Shown here piece after piece: positions 8,709 through 19,215 of a DNA stretch of 64,000 bases. Location: positions 3,945,501-4,009,500 of the forward strand of contig NZ_CP095061.1 in the NCBI RefSeq assembly GCF_022921055.1, given 5' to 3'. Source of the DNA: Hymenobacter volaticus (GTDB lineage Bacteria; Bacteroidota; Bacteroidia; Cytophagales; Hymenobacteraceae). The stretch's first letter is position 1. Every line of letters starts with the position of its first letter. The notes under the pieces are model-generated. The model worked only from the letters and a program-made list of their open reading frames with translations, was not told the origin of the DNA and ran no database searches. A program made the translations under genes and the position numbers.

Positions 8709-8793
8709 TAGTGGAAGGTAAAGTGAAAAAGTTGGAGCAAGCAAAGAAGTATGCGGTGCAAATAAGGCAGATGCAGCCGACAATAGCGTGTAA

Positions 8794-8822
8794 AAAGCCC
8801 GTCGGTTTAAACCAACGGGCTT
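8794..8822 (-). terminator. Terminator of the 8854-9123 gene
   Basis: AAGCCCGT-C-GGTTT pairs with AAACC-A-ACGGGCTT around a short centre with one internal mismatch. The hairpin starts 32 bp past the minus-strand stop codon and ends in T residues when read on that strand. Confidence 0.65.
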
Positions 8823-8853
8823 CTAAAAACTATCAGGCTGTTGTGTCGCTACT

Positions 8854-9123
8854 TTAGAAACGTGGGACGTTGCTGTAGTCAAACAAAGTATCCTCTTCTT
8901 CTTTTTCGCGCACTTGATATAGCACGCTTTCCGCTACGCCCCGTCCAAATAAGCTCACGCCCGCATTGAATACACACAAAGCAACGGTGCCAGCTACCAC
9001 CCAATTGGTCGTAGGTTCGCCCCGTTCCTTTTTTGCGGACGCCCATTGCACTAGGCAGGAGCCCAAGCCGATGACCATTAGCCCGCTTGGGGCAAACAAC
9101 AACCATTTTTTCTTGTGGGTCAT
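8854..9123 (-). CDS. Small two-helix membrane protein, unknown function (89 aa)
   Basis: The ATG at 9123 (MTHKKKWLLFAPSG) gives a basic N-terminus followed by a hydrophobic segment (LLFAPSGLMVIGLGSCLVQW), a basic polar loop and a second hydrophobic segment (WVVAGTVALCVFNAGVSLFG). An acidic cytoplasmic-type tail (REKEEEDTLF) ends the protein. No family is recognised. Upstream ATG 9234 would add a non-hydrophobic extension with no support. Confidence 0.6.
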   Translation of the reverse strand: MTHKKKWLLFAPSGLMVIGLGSCLVQWASAKKERGEPTTNWVVAGTVALCVFNAGVSLFGRGVAESVLYQVREKEEEDTLFDYSNVPRF

Positions 9124-9237
9124 GATAGGAAAAGAATAGAATAGGTGAGAGTGCAGAGTGGAATTGTCACCAAGACAACGAGCGAAGATAACCCAGAACT
9201 GCTTCTGCACCGCATCCGCATCCGTTGTTTCCAATCG

Positions 9238-9245
9238 TACCTTTG
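9238..9245 (+). promoter_or_regulatory. Possible -7 box TACCTTTG upstream of the 9346 gene
   Basis: An exact TAnnTTTG match about 100 bp before the ATG at 9346. It overlaps the region upstream of the divergent gene at 9123. No matching -33 element is evident. Confidence 0.3.
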
Positions 9246-9345
9246 CCGCACGGAGTTGCAGGCCTTCTCCGTTTAGTCTGGATTTTCCGCCAATATATAG
9301 CTACGACTGTTACCGGTCGACCGATCTGTTTCTTTTTTCTCTCGC

Positions 9346-9813
9346 ATGTCTGCCTACCAAGAACTGCTACGCACTGCCTTTAGCCGCGTGGCCGAACCCA
9401 ACCGCTACCTTTCCGCCGCTACCCTAGCTGCCTACACCGATTTCGAGCGTGCCAATAAAGCGGAGTTACCCTTTCGCTTCGAGCGAGTGCGCTTGGGCGT
9501 AGCCATGAGTTTGCTGCAATTACTGGCAGACCTCGGCGACCATGATGAAAGCCGGCAAGTTCTCGCGGTGCTACATCGTGCCCTCGGCGCCCGTTCTACC
9601 TCCGAAATCGACTCTATCATTCAGAAAGACGCCAAGCTTTTCGACAAGTTTTACACCAACCTCTATGTCAACGAGGAAGGCGAGCAGCTACTGCACCTTT
9701 TCGAACGCACTCTCGATGCTGATACCAAGCCCCTCATGGACGAAGTTATTCATGAAGCATTGGCGTTGATTCCCGAGTTGGACTTCAATCACGATGAAGA
9801 AGATGAAGATTAG
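9346..9813 (+). CDS. Conserved-type cytoplasmic protein, unknown function (155 aa)
   Basis: No signal peptide or membrane segment. The protein is predicted largely helical (for example RLGVAMSLLQLLADLGDHDES and RQVLAVLHRALGA) and ends in a very acidic tail, DFNHDEEDED. I do not recognise a domain. It is a single gene with its own terminator at 9841-9873. Coding is supported by length, codon choice like its neighbours and isolation between other genes. Confidence 0.7.
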   Translation: MSAYQELLRTAFSRVAEPNRYLSAATLAAYTDFERANKAELPFRFERVRLGVAMSLLQLLADLGDHDESRQVLAVLHRALGARSTSEIDSIIQKDAKLFDKFYTNLYVNEEGEQLLHLFERTLDADTKPLMDEVIHEALALIPELDFNHDEEDED

Positions 9814-9840
9814 GTTTTGCCCGTGACCATCTCCCCAATA

Positions 9841-9873
9841 AAGCCAGCTTTTCCCTCCAAAGGAAGCTGGCTT
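9841..9873 (+). terminator. Terminator after the 9346-9813 gene
   Basis: A 10-bp perfect stem AAGCCAGCTT / AAGCTGGCTT with a 13-nt loop is followed by TTTCG. It lies 27 bp past the stop codon. Confidence 0.75.
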
Positions 9874-10007
9874 TTTCGTGTTTTCAAAAGCAAGAATAGT
9901 TGGCAAAACAGTACCTTTTTAGCAGTTTTTGATGTTGTACTTACATACCATAAGCTGCGCACTGGTATGACTACCACTGCTGGCTATGCTCCCCTTTTTC
10001 AATCTAT

Positions 10008-10919
10008 ATGACTCTCCTTTTTTTGGGCCTGCTGCTACTCCTAGTGGGCTTTAATGCTGGCAAGATTTCCCTGTCGCTGGAACGGTCGCGGGGTGTGTTG
10101 TTGCTGGGTGGTACCCTACTGGCCGTGCTTGGATTAGCGCTGAGCGCCGTGGTGCAGATCGAGCCCGGCGAAGTGGGGGTGCAAACGCTGTTCGGCAGCA
10201 TTCAACCGCGGATTCTAAACAGTGGCTTGAATGTGGTGAACCCCTTGGTTAACGTGACGGAATTCGACACTCGCACCCAAAACTATACTATGTCGGCTCA
10301 GCACGACGAAGGCCAGCAAGTCGGCGACGATGCCATTCGGGTGCTATCCGCCGACGGGCTGGAGGTTGTTATTGATCTGACGGTGCTCTACCGCGTGCAG
10401 CCCGACAAAGCGCCACAGATCCTAAAAACCATCGGCGAGCAGTACCAAGTTGCGGTCGTTCGGCCCATCACTCGTACCCGCATCCGCGACAACGCCGTTT
10501 ACTTTGATGCGGTGGCCCTCTACTCTACCCGCCGCGACGAGTTTCAAACTCGCATTTTCAACAGTATAGAGAAGGATTTTAAACAGCGCGGCTTACAGCT
10601 TGAGCAACTTCTGATTCGTAATATTCAGTTGCCAGCTTCGGTCAAGCGCAGCATCGAAAGCAAGATTTCGGCCGAGCAGGAAGCACAGAAAATGCAGTTT
10701 GTGCTTCAGAAAGAGCGTCAAGAAGCAGACCGTAAGCGTGTAGAAGCCCAAGGCATTGCCGACTACCAGAAAATCATCAATGCCGAACTAAGCGACAAGC
10801 TGCTGCAATACGAATCGATCAAAGCCAACCAGGCTATTGCTACCTCGGCTAACAGCAAGGTTATCATCATGGGCCAAGGTCGCGGTGCTACGCCACAAGT
10901 GCTACTGAGCGACAAGTAA
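10008..10919 (+). CDS. SPFH/prohibitin-family membrane protein (303 aa)
   Basis: Prohibitin-like SPFH proteins form membrane-attached rings that organise lipid domains or regulate membrane proteases. Two hydrophobic segments open the protein (residues about 2-18 and 29-49). They are followed by an SPFH domain (about 50-230: VQIEPGEVGVQTLFGSIQP, GLEVVIDLTVLYRV) and a charged coiled-coil (SIESKISAEQEAQKMQF, LQKERQEADRKRVEAQG) typical of prohibitins. The tail NSKVIIMGQG is the usual C-terminal strand. It stands alone between terminators, so no partner protease can be inferred. Confidence 0.88.
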   Translation: MTLLFLGLLLLLVGFNAGKISLSLERSRGVLLLGGTLLAVLGLALSAVVQIEPGEVGVQTLFGSIQPRILNSGLNVVNPLVNVTEFDTRTQNYTMSAQHDEGQQVGDDAIRVLSADGLEVVIDLTVLYRVQPDKAPQILKTIGEQYQVAVVRPITRTRIRDNAVYFDAVALYSTRRDEFQTRIFNSIEKDFKQRGLQLEQLLIRNIQLPASVKRSIESKISAEQEAQKMQFVLQKERQEADRKRVEAQGIADYQKIINAELSDKLLQYESIKANQAIATSANSKVIIMGQGRGATPQVLLSDK

Positions 10920-10938
10920 AGCGTGTCATATAAGAATA

Positions 10939-10971
10939 AAAAAGCCGCTTCAGAGTCTGAAGCGGCTTTTT
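10939..10971. terminator. Bidirectional terminator between the SPFH gene and the first susD
   Basis: AAAAAGCCGCTTCAG pairs with CTGAAGCGGCTTTTT around a 3-nt loop, giving 15 bp of perfect stem with A/T tracts on both sides. It lies 20 bp from each of the two convergent stop codons. Confidence 0.85.
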
Positions 10972-10991
10972 CGTTTATAAGCAGGTTGAGT

Positions 10992-12377
10992 TTAGTAGCC
11001 TGGGTTCTGCACTAAGGCGCTGTTAAGGTTGATTTCATGAATTGGAATAGGGAAGACAAGCAATGGGCTGTTCGAAGGCAAAGTGCCTACTGCCAATTGC
11101 CGACGACGCAAATCATGAATGCGGAAGCCTTCGAAAGCTAGTTCCAGCTGACGCTCCCGCAGCACATTGTCTATTGTGATGCTGGTAAGCGGGCTCAAAC
11201 CGGCCCGGTCCCGAATGATGTTTACGTCTTCGAGAGGGGCAGCCCCGATGCGGGTGCCTAACTCTAAATTAGCTTCGGCACGGGTCAGATACATTTCGGC
11301 TAGCCGTATCACAGGAATATTCTGTCCGAAGTTATTCCACTTACTAGTGCGAATACGGCCAGCACGACCGCCTTGATCCTCTACAAAGAGCAAATCTGCA
11401 GCAGGACCGCGCAAATCGGCAGCTTCGTAAAGATTCAGATAGGGAGCTAGTACAGCTACATCGCCACGACTGAACTCAGAAGGGCCGAAGAAAGTAGCTA
11501 ACCCGTCGTTGCTTGAACCCGCATTATATTGGTCGTTCTGCTGAATCTCGAATAAGGATTCCGATGAATTACGGGTTCGGAACGGGCCTGTTACCGTAGC
11601 CGTCAAATCTGCTCCGCTATTTTCAATAACGTCGTTGGCTAAGTCACGGGCCATTGCAAAGTTGCTTTGCTGCAGGTATACACGAGCCAGCAGAGCTTTA
11701 GCAGAGTACTTGTTTGCTCGGCCACTTCCACTGGTATTTTCTTCGGGCAACAATTCTTCAGCGGCGCGCAAATCTTGAATCACTTGTGCGTACACCTCCC
11801 CTACCGTGGACCGGGGCACTGGCTGAGATGCTTGTTCAGCAGTTTTGTTAGGATTTAGCGTTATAGGTACGCCCAGGTTGCTGGCTCCAGCTTGGTAGGG
11901 CAGCCCGTAGAGACGCACTAATTCAAAAAAGAGTGCACCCCGAATAAAGCGAGCCTCTCCTTCATACTGCTGCTTTAAATCGGCATCGGTTACCACAGAG
12001 AGGGCTTCCAGAATTAGATTAGCAAAGTTGATGGTCTGGTATGACTGCTGCCACGTGCGGTTAGCTTCCGCATTGTTGTTAACTATTTGCCGCTGAAAGA
12101 TGTCGCGGTAGCTCGTGAAAGTGCCTTGCCAGAGTACATAGTTGTCAGGAGCAAGCAGTTCGGGTAGAAGCAGAAAGTTGGTGCCATACAATGCTGGATT
12201 GTCGAGCTTGGCATAAGCACCGACAACGGCGCTTTCTACTTTTGCCGGTGAGTTGAGGGCAGTAGCAGCATCTACGGCTAGTTGGGGTTCTACGTCCAGT
12301 TGCTTATCGCAGGCAGCTAAACCCAGCGTGAGGAGCAGCCCCAGAGTAGCAGTGCGACCAAAGGAAAATATAGTCAT
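10992..12377 (-). CDS. SusD/RagB-family outer-membrane nutrient-binding lipoprotein, pair 1 (461 aa)
   Basis: The surface lipoprotein lid that hands oligomeric substrate to its SusC channel. The lipobox is LTLGLAAC (Cys22). SusD hallmarks are the helical repeat region with YQTINFANLILEAL, GEARFIRGALFFELVRLYG, a TRAEANLELG segment, and the C-terminal RERQLELAFEGFRIHDLRR followed by FPIPIHEINLN. This is the classical RagB/SusD type, unlike the shorter-motif SusD-like proteins at 38-54 kb. It begins 21 bp after its susC partner (12399-15460) and is followed by the bidirectional terminator. Confidence 0.92.
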   Translation of the reverse strand: MTIFSFGRTATLGLLLTLGLAACDKQLDVEPQLAVDAATALNSPAKVESAVVGAYAKLDNPALYGTNFLLLPELLAPDNYVLWQGTFTSYRDIFQRQIVNNNAEANRTWQQSYQTINFANLILEALSVVTDADLKQQYEGEARFIRGALFFELVRLYGLPYQAGASNLGVPITLNPNKTAEQASQPVPRSTVGEVYAQVIQDLRAAEELLPEENTSGSGRANKYSAKALLARVYLQQSNFAMARDLANDVIENSGADLTATVTGPFRTRNSSESLFEIQQNDQYNAGSSNDGLATFFGPSEFSRGDVAVLAPYLNLYEAADLRGPAADLLFVEDQGGRAGRIRTSKWNNFGQNIPVIRLAEMYLTRAEANLELGTRIGAAPLEDVNIIRDRAGLSPLTSITIDNVLRERQLELAFEGFRIHDLRRRQLAVGTLPSNSPLLVFPIPIHEINLNSALVQNPGY

Positions 12378-12398
12378 CTTGAGAAATCGTTTTACTGA

Positions 12399-15300
12399 TT
12401 AAAAGCCCAGGTTCAAGCCGAACAGAACAGTACGCGCCAGTGGCGGCGTGTAGAAGTCGTGGCCCAGAATGTAGTTGCCACTCTGTACACCAGCAGCAGT
12501 GTTGCCTCCCACATATCCTGTATTTACTTCTGGGTCGTAGCCTTTGTAGTTCGTGATGGTAGCTAAGTTCTGCCCAGTTACGTAGAAGCGGGCTGACTGC
12601 ATGAGCGCTTTCTTAGCCCATACTGTAGGAAGTGTGTAGCTCAGCGTTACCGACTTTATGCGGAAAAACGAACCATTCTCAATCCAGCGCGACGAAGTTT
12701 GGGTGCCGTTTGCATCACTGTAACGCGCTTGTGGCACGTTCGTGATGTCGCCCGGATTCTGCCAGCGGTTCAGCTGATCCGTGGTTTGGTTGTCGAAGTA
12801 GTCAGCGTTTACTGACTGATACACCCCGGCAATGTTGTAGATGTCGTTGCCATAAGTGAATTGCGTGAGGGCGTTCAACTCAAAGCCCTTGTAAGAAACG
12901 GTGTTGCTGAAACCGCCTGTGGATTTCGGATTTGGGTTGCCGAGCTTTTGCACAGCCCCTTGCGCATATACATTGGTTGTACTACCATCGGCAGTATAAA
13001 ACAGTGCATCACCGTTGGTAGGATCTACACCAGCGTATTTCACGCCGTAGAACACACCAATTGGTTCTCCTACTCGTACTCGACTCAGGTTACGACCTCC
13101 AGAAATGATTTCCTGCCCGTTCAAGTCCGTGACTTTGTTGCGGTTGAAGGAAATATTGAAGTTGGTAGTCCACCTTACTGCCTTATCGAGGTTAACAGTG
13201 TTCAGCGAGAGCTCCAAACCCCGGTTACGCATCTTGCCTAGGTTCTCATAGATGTTGTCGTAGCCCCCAGTGTATAACAGTTGGCGAGCCAGTAGCAGGT
13301 CGCTGGTTTTCTTCTCGTATATATCTACTTCACCGGAGATGCGGTTCTTAAGCACTCCAAATTCCAGCCCAATATCAGCTTGAGCAGTATTCTCCCAGGT
13401 CAGGAAGTTGTTGCCGAGTTGGGTGGGCCGGATGCCGGCTTGGTCGGCATAAGGAATAGCCTCGTACAGACCCCGAGAAGCATAGTTGGTGATTTCGGCG
13501 TTGCCTGTTAGGCCATAGGACCCGCGCAGCTTCACCAAACTCACAATGCTATTGTCTTTAAGGAAATCTTCGTTGGATATAACCCAACCGAGCGAACCAG
13601 CAGGGAACACGCCAGTGCGTTTGTCGCGGCCGAAACGCGACGATTTATCGGCCCGAAGGCTACCCGACACCAGATACTTCTCACGGAAGTTGTAGTTCAC
13701 ACGACCGAAGTACGATAGGAACACATACTCGCTTAGCTGTGAGTCGCCATCCGTAATCTTGGCTGCACTGGTAATCTTGCGAAACTCGTCGTTAGGAAAT
13801 GTTTGCCCTTCTGAAGATACCGATTTTTGATTGTAGCGCTGAAACGAGAAACCGGCCAGTGCTTCAACAGCGTGGTCTTCGTTGAAGCTTCGCGCATACG
13901 TAGCTGTATTGTTGGTGGTGTAGTTCACCACGTTGCCTTGGCTTTCGAAAGCATAGCCCCGGCGCCCCCGACCAGTTTCGGTTTCAATACCCCGATACAA
14001 CTCCTCATTGATATTAAGGAAGTCGCCACCTACTTCAGTGCGCAAAGTCAACGCCTTGATAGGGTTGAAAGACAAGAAGGCCGAGCTAATCGAACGGTAA
14101 TTACCCGACCGGTTGGTAGAACTCAGTTCCGCTAGGTTGTTGTAATATAGCGTACCGGAATTCACCTTCCCGTCAGGCAAATATTTGGCTTGCAGCGGTG
14201 GCAAAGCATTCAGCTGCACCGGATTGGCGAAATCGTTGTCATCCGCCACCCGATCATTTACCGATCGTACGAGCGATATGTTCACGCCTACCTTCAGCTT
14301 GTCGCTAATGCTATGATCGAGATTGGCGCGAAAGCTACCCCGACGATAGCGGTTGCCGATGATAATACCTTTCTGGTCGTTGAAGGTAGTACTGATGTAG
14401 AAGCGCGTTTTGGCATCGCCTCCATTCACGTTGAAATCGTACTGTGCTACCGAGCCTTTGCGGAAAGCAGCACCAGCCCAATCGGTATCTATCTCAGAAT
14501 TGTAATCGAGGCCGCCTTCTTCATCAAACACTTCTGCTACATCAGGATTAGCACCATAGTTGCGGAAGATATAACCGCCGCGGAAACCCGTGGCTGGATC
14601 GGCTACTCGGGCGGCGCTGTTTAGAATAGACTCGCTGAACAGCTCTTTGTATTGAGCTGAGTTCAGGAATTTACGAGTGCGGGTTGCTTTGCTAGTACCC
14701 CAATAAGCACCTACGTTCACACGGGTTTGGCCTTGCTTACCTTTTCTGGTAGTTACAAGTACCACACCATTAGACGCTCGGGAACCGTAAATGGCCGACG
14801 AAGCGGCATCCTTCAGAATCGAAATACTCTCAATATCATTGGGGTTGATATCAGCCAGTGGATTGCTGGATTCGCCGAACGCTACCCCGTGTCATTGGAC
14901 GTGACGGGAATGCCATCAATTACATACAAAGGCTGATTGGATGCCGTCACCGAAGAGGCGCCCCGGACCCGAATCTGAACTCCAGCTCCTAATTTGCCGG
15001 AGCCTTGGTTGATTTGAACCCCAGGAGTGCGGCCCTGGATAGCCTGCTCGAAGCTAACAGTAGGCACGTTCTGCACAGCACTTCCCGCAATTTGCGTTAC
15101 GGCACCAGTCACCTCAGATTTAGCTTGAGAGCCGTAGCCGATAACTACTGCTTCACTAAGCGCTACTGCATCTTCTTTCAGCGTCACGGCCACCGTTGAC
15201 CGGTCGCCAACTACCACTTTTTGCGTGGTGAAACCTACAGAGCTGACCACTAATGTGGCACTAGGCTGTACCGTCAAGGAGAAGGCCCCGTCCGGACCGG

Positions 15301-15460
15301 TGCTAGTACCGTTGGTGGTACCCTGCTCCAGTATAGTTACTCCCGGAATTCCAGCACCATCGGCACCCGTTATCCGGCCAGTAATGGCTCGAGTTTGGGC
15401 CCAGGCTGGCGCGGCCGCTGCAACGGTGCATACCAAAGGGATGAATAATTTTTTCTTCAT
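12399..15460 (-). pseudogene. SusC/RagA TonB-linked outer-membrane receptor, pair 1, interrupted by one missing base
   Basis: The TonB-dependent barrel of the first SusC/SusD pair. The N-terminal frame (start 15460) carries a signal peptide (AAAPAWAQ), a carboxypeptidase-regulatory-like domain (ITGRITGADGAGIPGVTI), a TonB-box-like EAVVIGYGSQ and the plug (IRVRGASSVTASNQPLYVIDG); it stops at 14882. The other frame continues [22 protein letters not shown] and runs through the barrel to the terminal [13 protein letters not shown] at 12399. Reading the C4 run at 14885-14888 (G4 on the coding strand) as five bases restores one 1020-aa protein. All other SusC landmarks are intact, so I expect a sequencing or slippage indel rather than decay. 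Confidence 0.88.
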
Positions 15461-15765
15461 TCAGTTTAACCCCTAAAGGCTTTTTAAAGTGAGTGCTAAG
15501 AAAAAGAAGGTGTGTGATGAACTAAATGCCCTAAAACCAATGAAAGCAGTTTGCAAATTAATGCCTAAGCCTGAAAAAACATCACTTTATTTGAAAATAC
15601 GTGCTAGTTATACATGCTATAATCCATTTTAGTGGCAAAAGCTCAATTTCTAATAAAGTTCAATATTGGGTTTGCTTGTTCGTCATGCCTACCTTTACTG
15701 GCATCACTGAAGTCTATATATAGCAGCGGATCATGCTGCGCACCGTCCTTCTCTTTCTCCTGTGA
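15461..15765. other. Divergent intergenic region between susC 1 and rnd
   Basis: 305 bp, clearly AT-richer than its flanks, with no credible ORF or hairpin. It must hold the promoters of both the minus-strand susC and the plus-strand rnd, but I see no exact TAnnTTTG box on either strand. Confidence 0.5.
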
Positions 15766-16937
15766 ATGTCTAACCCCATCCAGTACCTGACCACAGCGGC
15801 CGAGGTGCAACACGCCGCCGACATTCTGCGGACTGCTCCCCGTATTGCCATCGATTTGGAGTTCGATGATATGCGGCACCGTTACGGGCGCAACTTGGCC
15901 CTAATCCAGATTTTTGATGGGCAGACGCCTTACTTGATTGACCCACTGCCGCTCACCAATCCAGCACATGATCTGGAGCCTCTCTTCGCCATTCTGCGCG
16001 ACCCGGCAGTAGAGAAAGTGTTTCACAGCTGCAAGTCCGATATTCTTCTACTCGATGAGGTATATGGGGTGCACGTCCGTCACATCACCGATACCAGCGT
16101 GCAGTATACTCTGCTAGCAGAAGCAGACAACAATATTTCCTTGGGACGTCTGATTCAGGCTGAGCTTGGTATTGAGGTCGACAAAGGCGAACAGAAATCA
16201 AATTGGTTGAAGCGTCCTCTCACCGAGGCCCAGATGCAATACGCTGCCAACGACGTTCTGTATCTGTTTGAATTAGCCGACCGGCTGCGCGATAAACTGG
16301 CCGCCCTTGGCCGTACGCATTGGGCCGAGGAAGAAAACGCGGCGCTGGAAGATGTGCGTTACTCCCGCGACGAGCGGCCCTACCTACGCATGGCGGGCAA
16401 ATACCGCATCCTGCCCCAAGAACTGCCTTTATTTCGCGACTTGTATTTGCTCCGCGACCAAGTAGCTCGGCAGCTTGACCGCCCGCCGTACATGGTGTTC
16501 GCCAACGAGCGGCTGCCTGAACTAGTGCGGGACTTGCCACGCAACCTTAATGCTTGGAAAGCCGCCCGTGGTTTGCACCCTGAACTCAAGCGCCCGCCTT
16601 ATCTCGATCAGCTAGCGGCTCTTTCTGCCGAAGATTTTGTTCCGACCCCGAGCCGACTGTGCCTGCCGAGCAGCGTCGCTTTCCTTTCCGCCGGCGGCTA
16701 ACTGGCGAGAAAGCCGCACGCGCTGATGCCCGCGAACAACTGCTGACACAGCTAAAAACGCACATTACCGCCGATATCAATGGCTTCGTAGCCAACTTGG
16801 TACTTTCAAACCGCTTGGTAGCCGATATAGTAGAACTAGGCGCTGAGCAGGTGCTCCGTCCTTGGCAGAAAACTATCCTGCGCGAAACCGCGCAGCGCCA
16901 TAGCCTCGACTACGAGTTAGTGGCTCAACCCTTCTAA
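15766..16937 (+). pseudogene. rnd: Ribonuclease D-like 3'-5' exonuclease, interrupted by one missing base
   Basis: RNase D trims the 3' ends of tRNA and other stable RNAs. The exonuclease domain shows the DEDDy set: Asp30 and Glu32 in IAIDLEFDD, Asp92 in FHSCKSD, and Tyr159/Asp163 in YAANDVLYL. An HRDC-like helical region follows (PYMVFANERLPELVRDLP). The first frame ends at 16701; the second frame, ending at 16937, continues with VPAEQRRFPFRRRLTGEKA and the helical C-terminus. The two join as VPTPEPTVPAEQ if the C4 run at 16646-16649 is read as C5, giving 390 aa, the usual length. Confidence 0.85.
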
Positions 16938-17522
16938 TTCAAGGAGCTATACTGACTGGATTAGGAGAGATTCACTAGCAATTAGAAGTAGAGCGGCTTG
17001 TCGTATGGCAAGCCGCTCTTGTTTTATGTGCTACATATTCAATAACTGAGGATTTACTGAATTAGGACACATCTGCATCTGTAAGCTAGAGCAATTCTTC
17101 GTCGATATTTCTCTCAAACTATCGGTGCATTTCTGACGCAAGAGCTAAGGCAACAGGAGCTAGAACTCCGTTAAACTCTACGGACTAATATTCTATGCTT
17201 TCTGTAGCCCCAAGCTTCATGTAAGTGGAAGCAGTATTGAGTGGTTGAGAATTACTGGACGGCAGCCATGCGAGTTAAGTGTTGGCCACTGAGGGATTGA
17301 GCACAGACCTATCATTGGGTGATATTTCGAGCAAATATTCGCTAACCTCAGTGAATCTGCTCTTCTGCCTTTATTTGCGAGATTTCGAATTTTGTCCAAA
17401 ATAAACCCTCCGAAATTCTGTTCTTTGTAGCTAAGCAAGTAGGAGCTTTTGCTGTAGCTTCTACTTGCTCACAACTCCTGCTCCTACTCCCACCCGAAGC
17501 ACGTCTTCGTGTTTTACCGCCT
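16938..17522. other. 585-bp intergenic region between rnd and the XRE regulator
   Basis: It holds the rnd terminator at 16990-17019. The rest is AT-rich without a convincing gene; a 73-codon minus-strand ORF at 17217-17438 has no recognisable features and unlike codon use. No tRNA-like fold or -7 box was seen. Confidence 0.5.
16990..17019 (+). terminator. Terminator after rnd
   Basis: An 11-bp perfect stem AGAGCGGCTTG / CAAGCCGCTCT with an 8-nt loop is followed by TGTTTT, 52 bp past the rnd stop. Confidence 0.75.
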
Positions 17523-19012
17523 ATGCTAAGCCACGGTCAGGTTGTCCGATTGATATTTGGATTGAAACTGCGCGAACTACGCCAGGAACGGGGCTTTACC
17601 CCGGCTGAGCTAGCTCGGGCTTGTGACGTTTCGGTATCGTATCTAAATGAGATTGAGAAAGGCAAAAAGTACCCTAAGGCCGACAAAATTTTAAGCCTCA
17701 GCAAGGTATTAGGCGTTACTTACGACCAGCTGACTTCTCTAACCCTGAGTCGGCGATTGGAGCCTATTTCCGAGTTGCTGCAATCGGATGTGCTGAAGGA
17801 GTTTCCGCTGGAGATGTTTGGGCTGGACCCTGTCCGCATTGTGGAGCTGATTGCGGATGCGCCCGCCAAGATGAATGCCTTCATCAGCACGCTTTTCGAA
17901 ATAGCCCGCAACTACGAAATGCGGCAGGAAAACTTCTTTTTAGCTGCACTACGCTCCTACCAGGAGATGCACGACAACTACTTTGAAGACCTAGAGCAAG
18001 ATGTGCGCACCTTTTGCGTCGAGGAAAAGTTGACGACCACTGCCCCTTCGATACCACTCAATTAGAACGGGTGCTCGTTGAGAAGTACGGCTACACACTT
18101 AACCGTACCCGGCTCGCCGACTATGCCTCGCTGGGGCGGCTACGCTCCGTATTTCAGCCCAAAACTCGCTGCTTGCTGTTGCGGCCAGGCCTTTCAAAAG
18201 CACAAGAAGCCTTTGTGCTTGGCCGCGAGGTAGCCTTCAACTACCTCGGGCTGAAAGAGCGGCCGTACGTGAATGCAACATTTCCGGTGCGCTCTTTCGA
18301 TGAAGTGCTCAACAATTTTAAGGCCTCCTATTTTGCTGGCGCGCTGTTGATGGAAGAGGAAAATCTGGTGCGCGACCTGCACCAATTTTTCGAGTTGCCG
18401 AAGTGGCAGCCCGACAAGTTGCAAGCCCTCCTCACGCGCTACGACGTGTCGCCGGAGATGTTTATGCAACGCCTCACCAATTTGTTGCCGCGTCACTTCA
18501 ACCTGCAGAGCATGTTTTTCCTGCGCTTCGACCAAGTGCATGCCATGGACGACGGGTACAAGCTAAGCAAGGAACTGCACCTATCGCGCCTACACAACCC
18601 CCACGGCAATGAGCTCCACGAACATTATTGCCGCCGTTGGGTGTCGATTCGGCTGGTGCAGGAAGCCCGACTACAGGCCCTCACCAAAGCTCCTGCCTTT
18701 GTGCTCGGCGCTCAACGTTCCTGTTATCCCAACAACGACGAGTATCTGTGCTTGACGCTGGCCCGCGCGGCCGGGCCTACCGAACCAGCCGTCAGCGTAA
18801 CCGTGGGGCTGCTTTGCGACGATATCCTACGCCAGAAAATTCAATTCATTGATGATCCTGCCATCATTCAGAAAACGGTGAACGAAACCTGCGAGCGGTG
18901 CCACATTCCGAATTGCGAGGTACGGGCCGCTGAACCGGTAGAGTTGGAACGCCGCGCGCGTCGGCGCGAAACCGAAGCCGCTATTGATGCCTTGGTTAAC
19001 GCCGACAGGTAA
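17523..19012 (+). pseudogene. XRE-family regulator with Cys-rich ScfR-like C-terminal domain, interrupted by one missing base
   Basis: The N-terminus is a helix-turn-helix of the Cro/CI type (about residues 8-65: LKLRELRQERGFTPAELA, VSVSYLNEIEKGKKYPK). A long middle region and a C-terminal domain with CRRWVSIRL and CERCHIPNCEVRAAEP resemble short-chain fatty acyl regulators (ScfR/DUF2083), which sense acyl-CoA and control acetate or propionate use; this link is inference. The ImmA-type HExxH is absent (the matching site reads GREVAFN). The first frame stops at 18065. Reading the C4 run at 18043-18046 as C5 joins TTTAPFDTTQLERVL and gives a single protein of 496 aa, the usual size. Confidence 0.82.
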
Positions 19013-19215
19013 GAAAGCGGGGATAGAACGTTTCTACATCGTCTTTAATGCGCTGTAGCTTGTACGTGCCTTTACCAGCCATTGGGCGAGGTTCGCGTCC
19101 TGGCCTAATAGCCTTGGAAGTTTCAAGCTAGTCCTACGCTACTTGTTTTCACAGTACGATTACTGCACTCGACGGAAAGCCACTAACTGGCACTCCAGAA
19201 CTGCGCAGGCTATTT

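Noticed and set aside
17217..17438. 73-codon minus-strand ORF
   Set aside because: No recognisable feature, odd composition and no start signal; likely chance.
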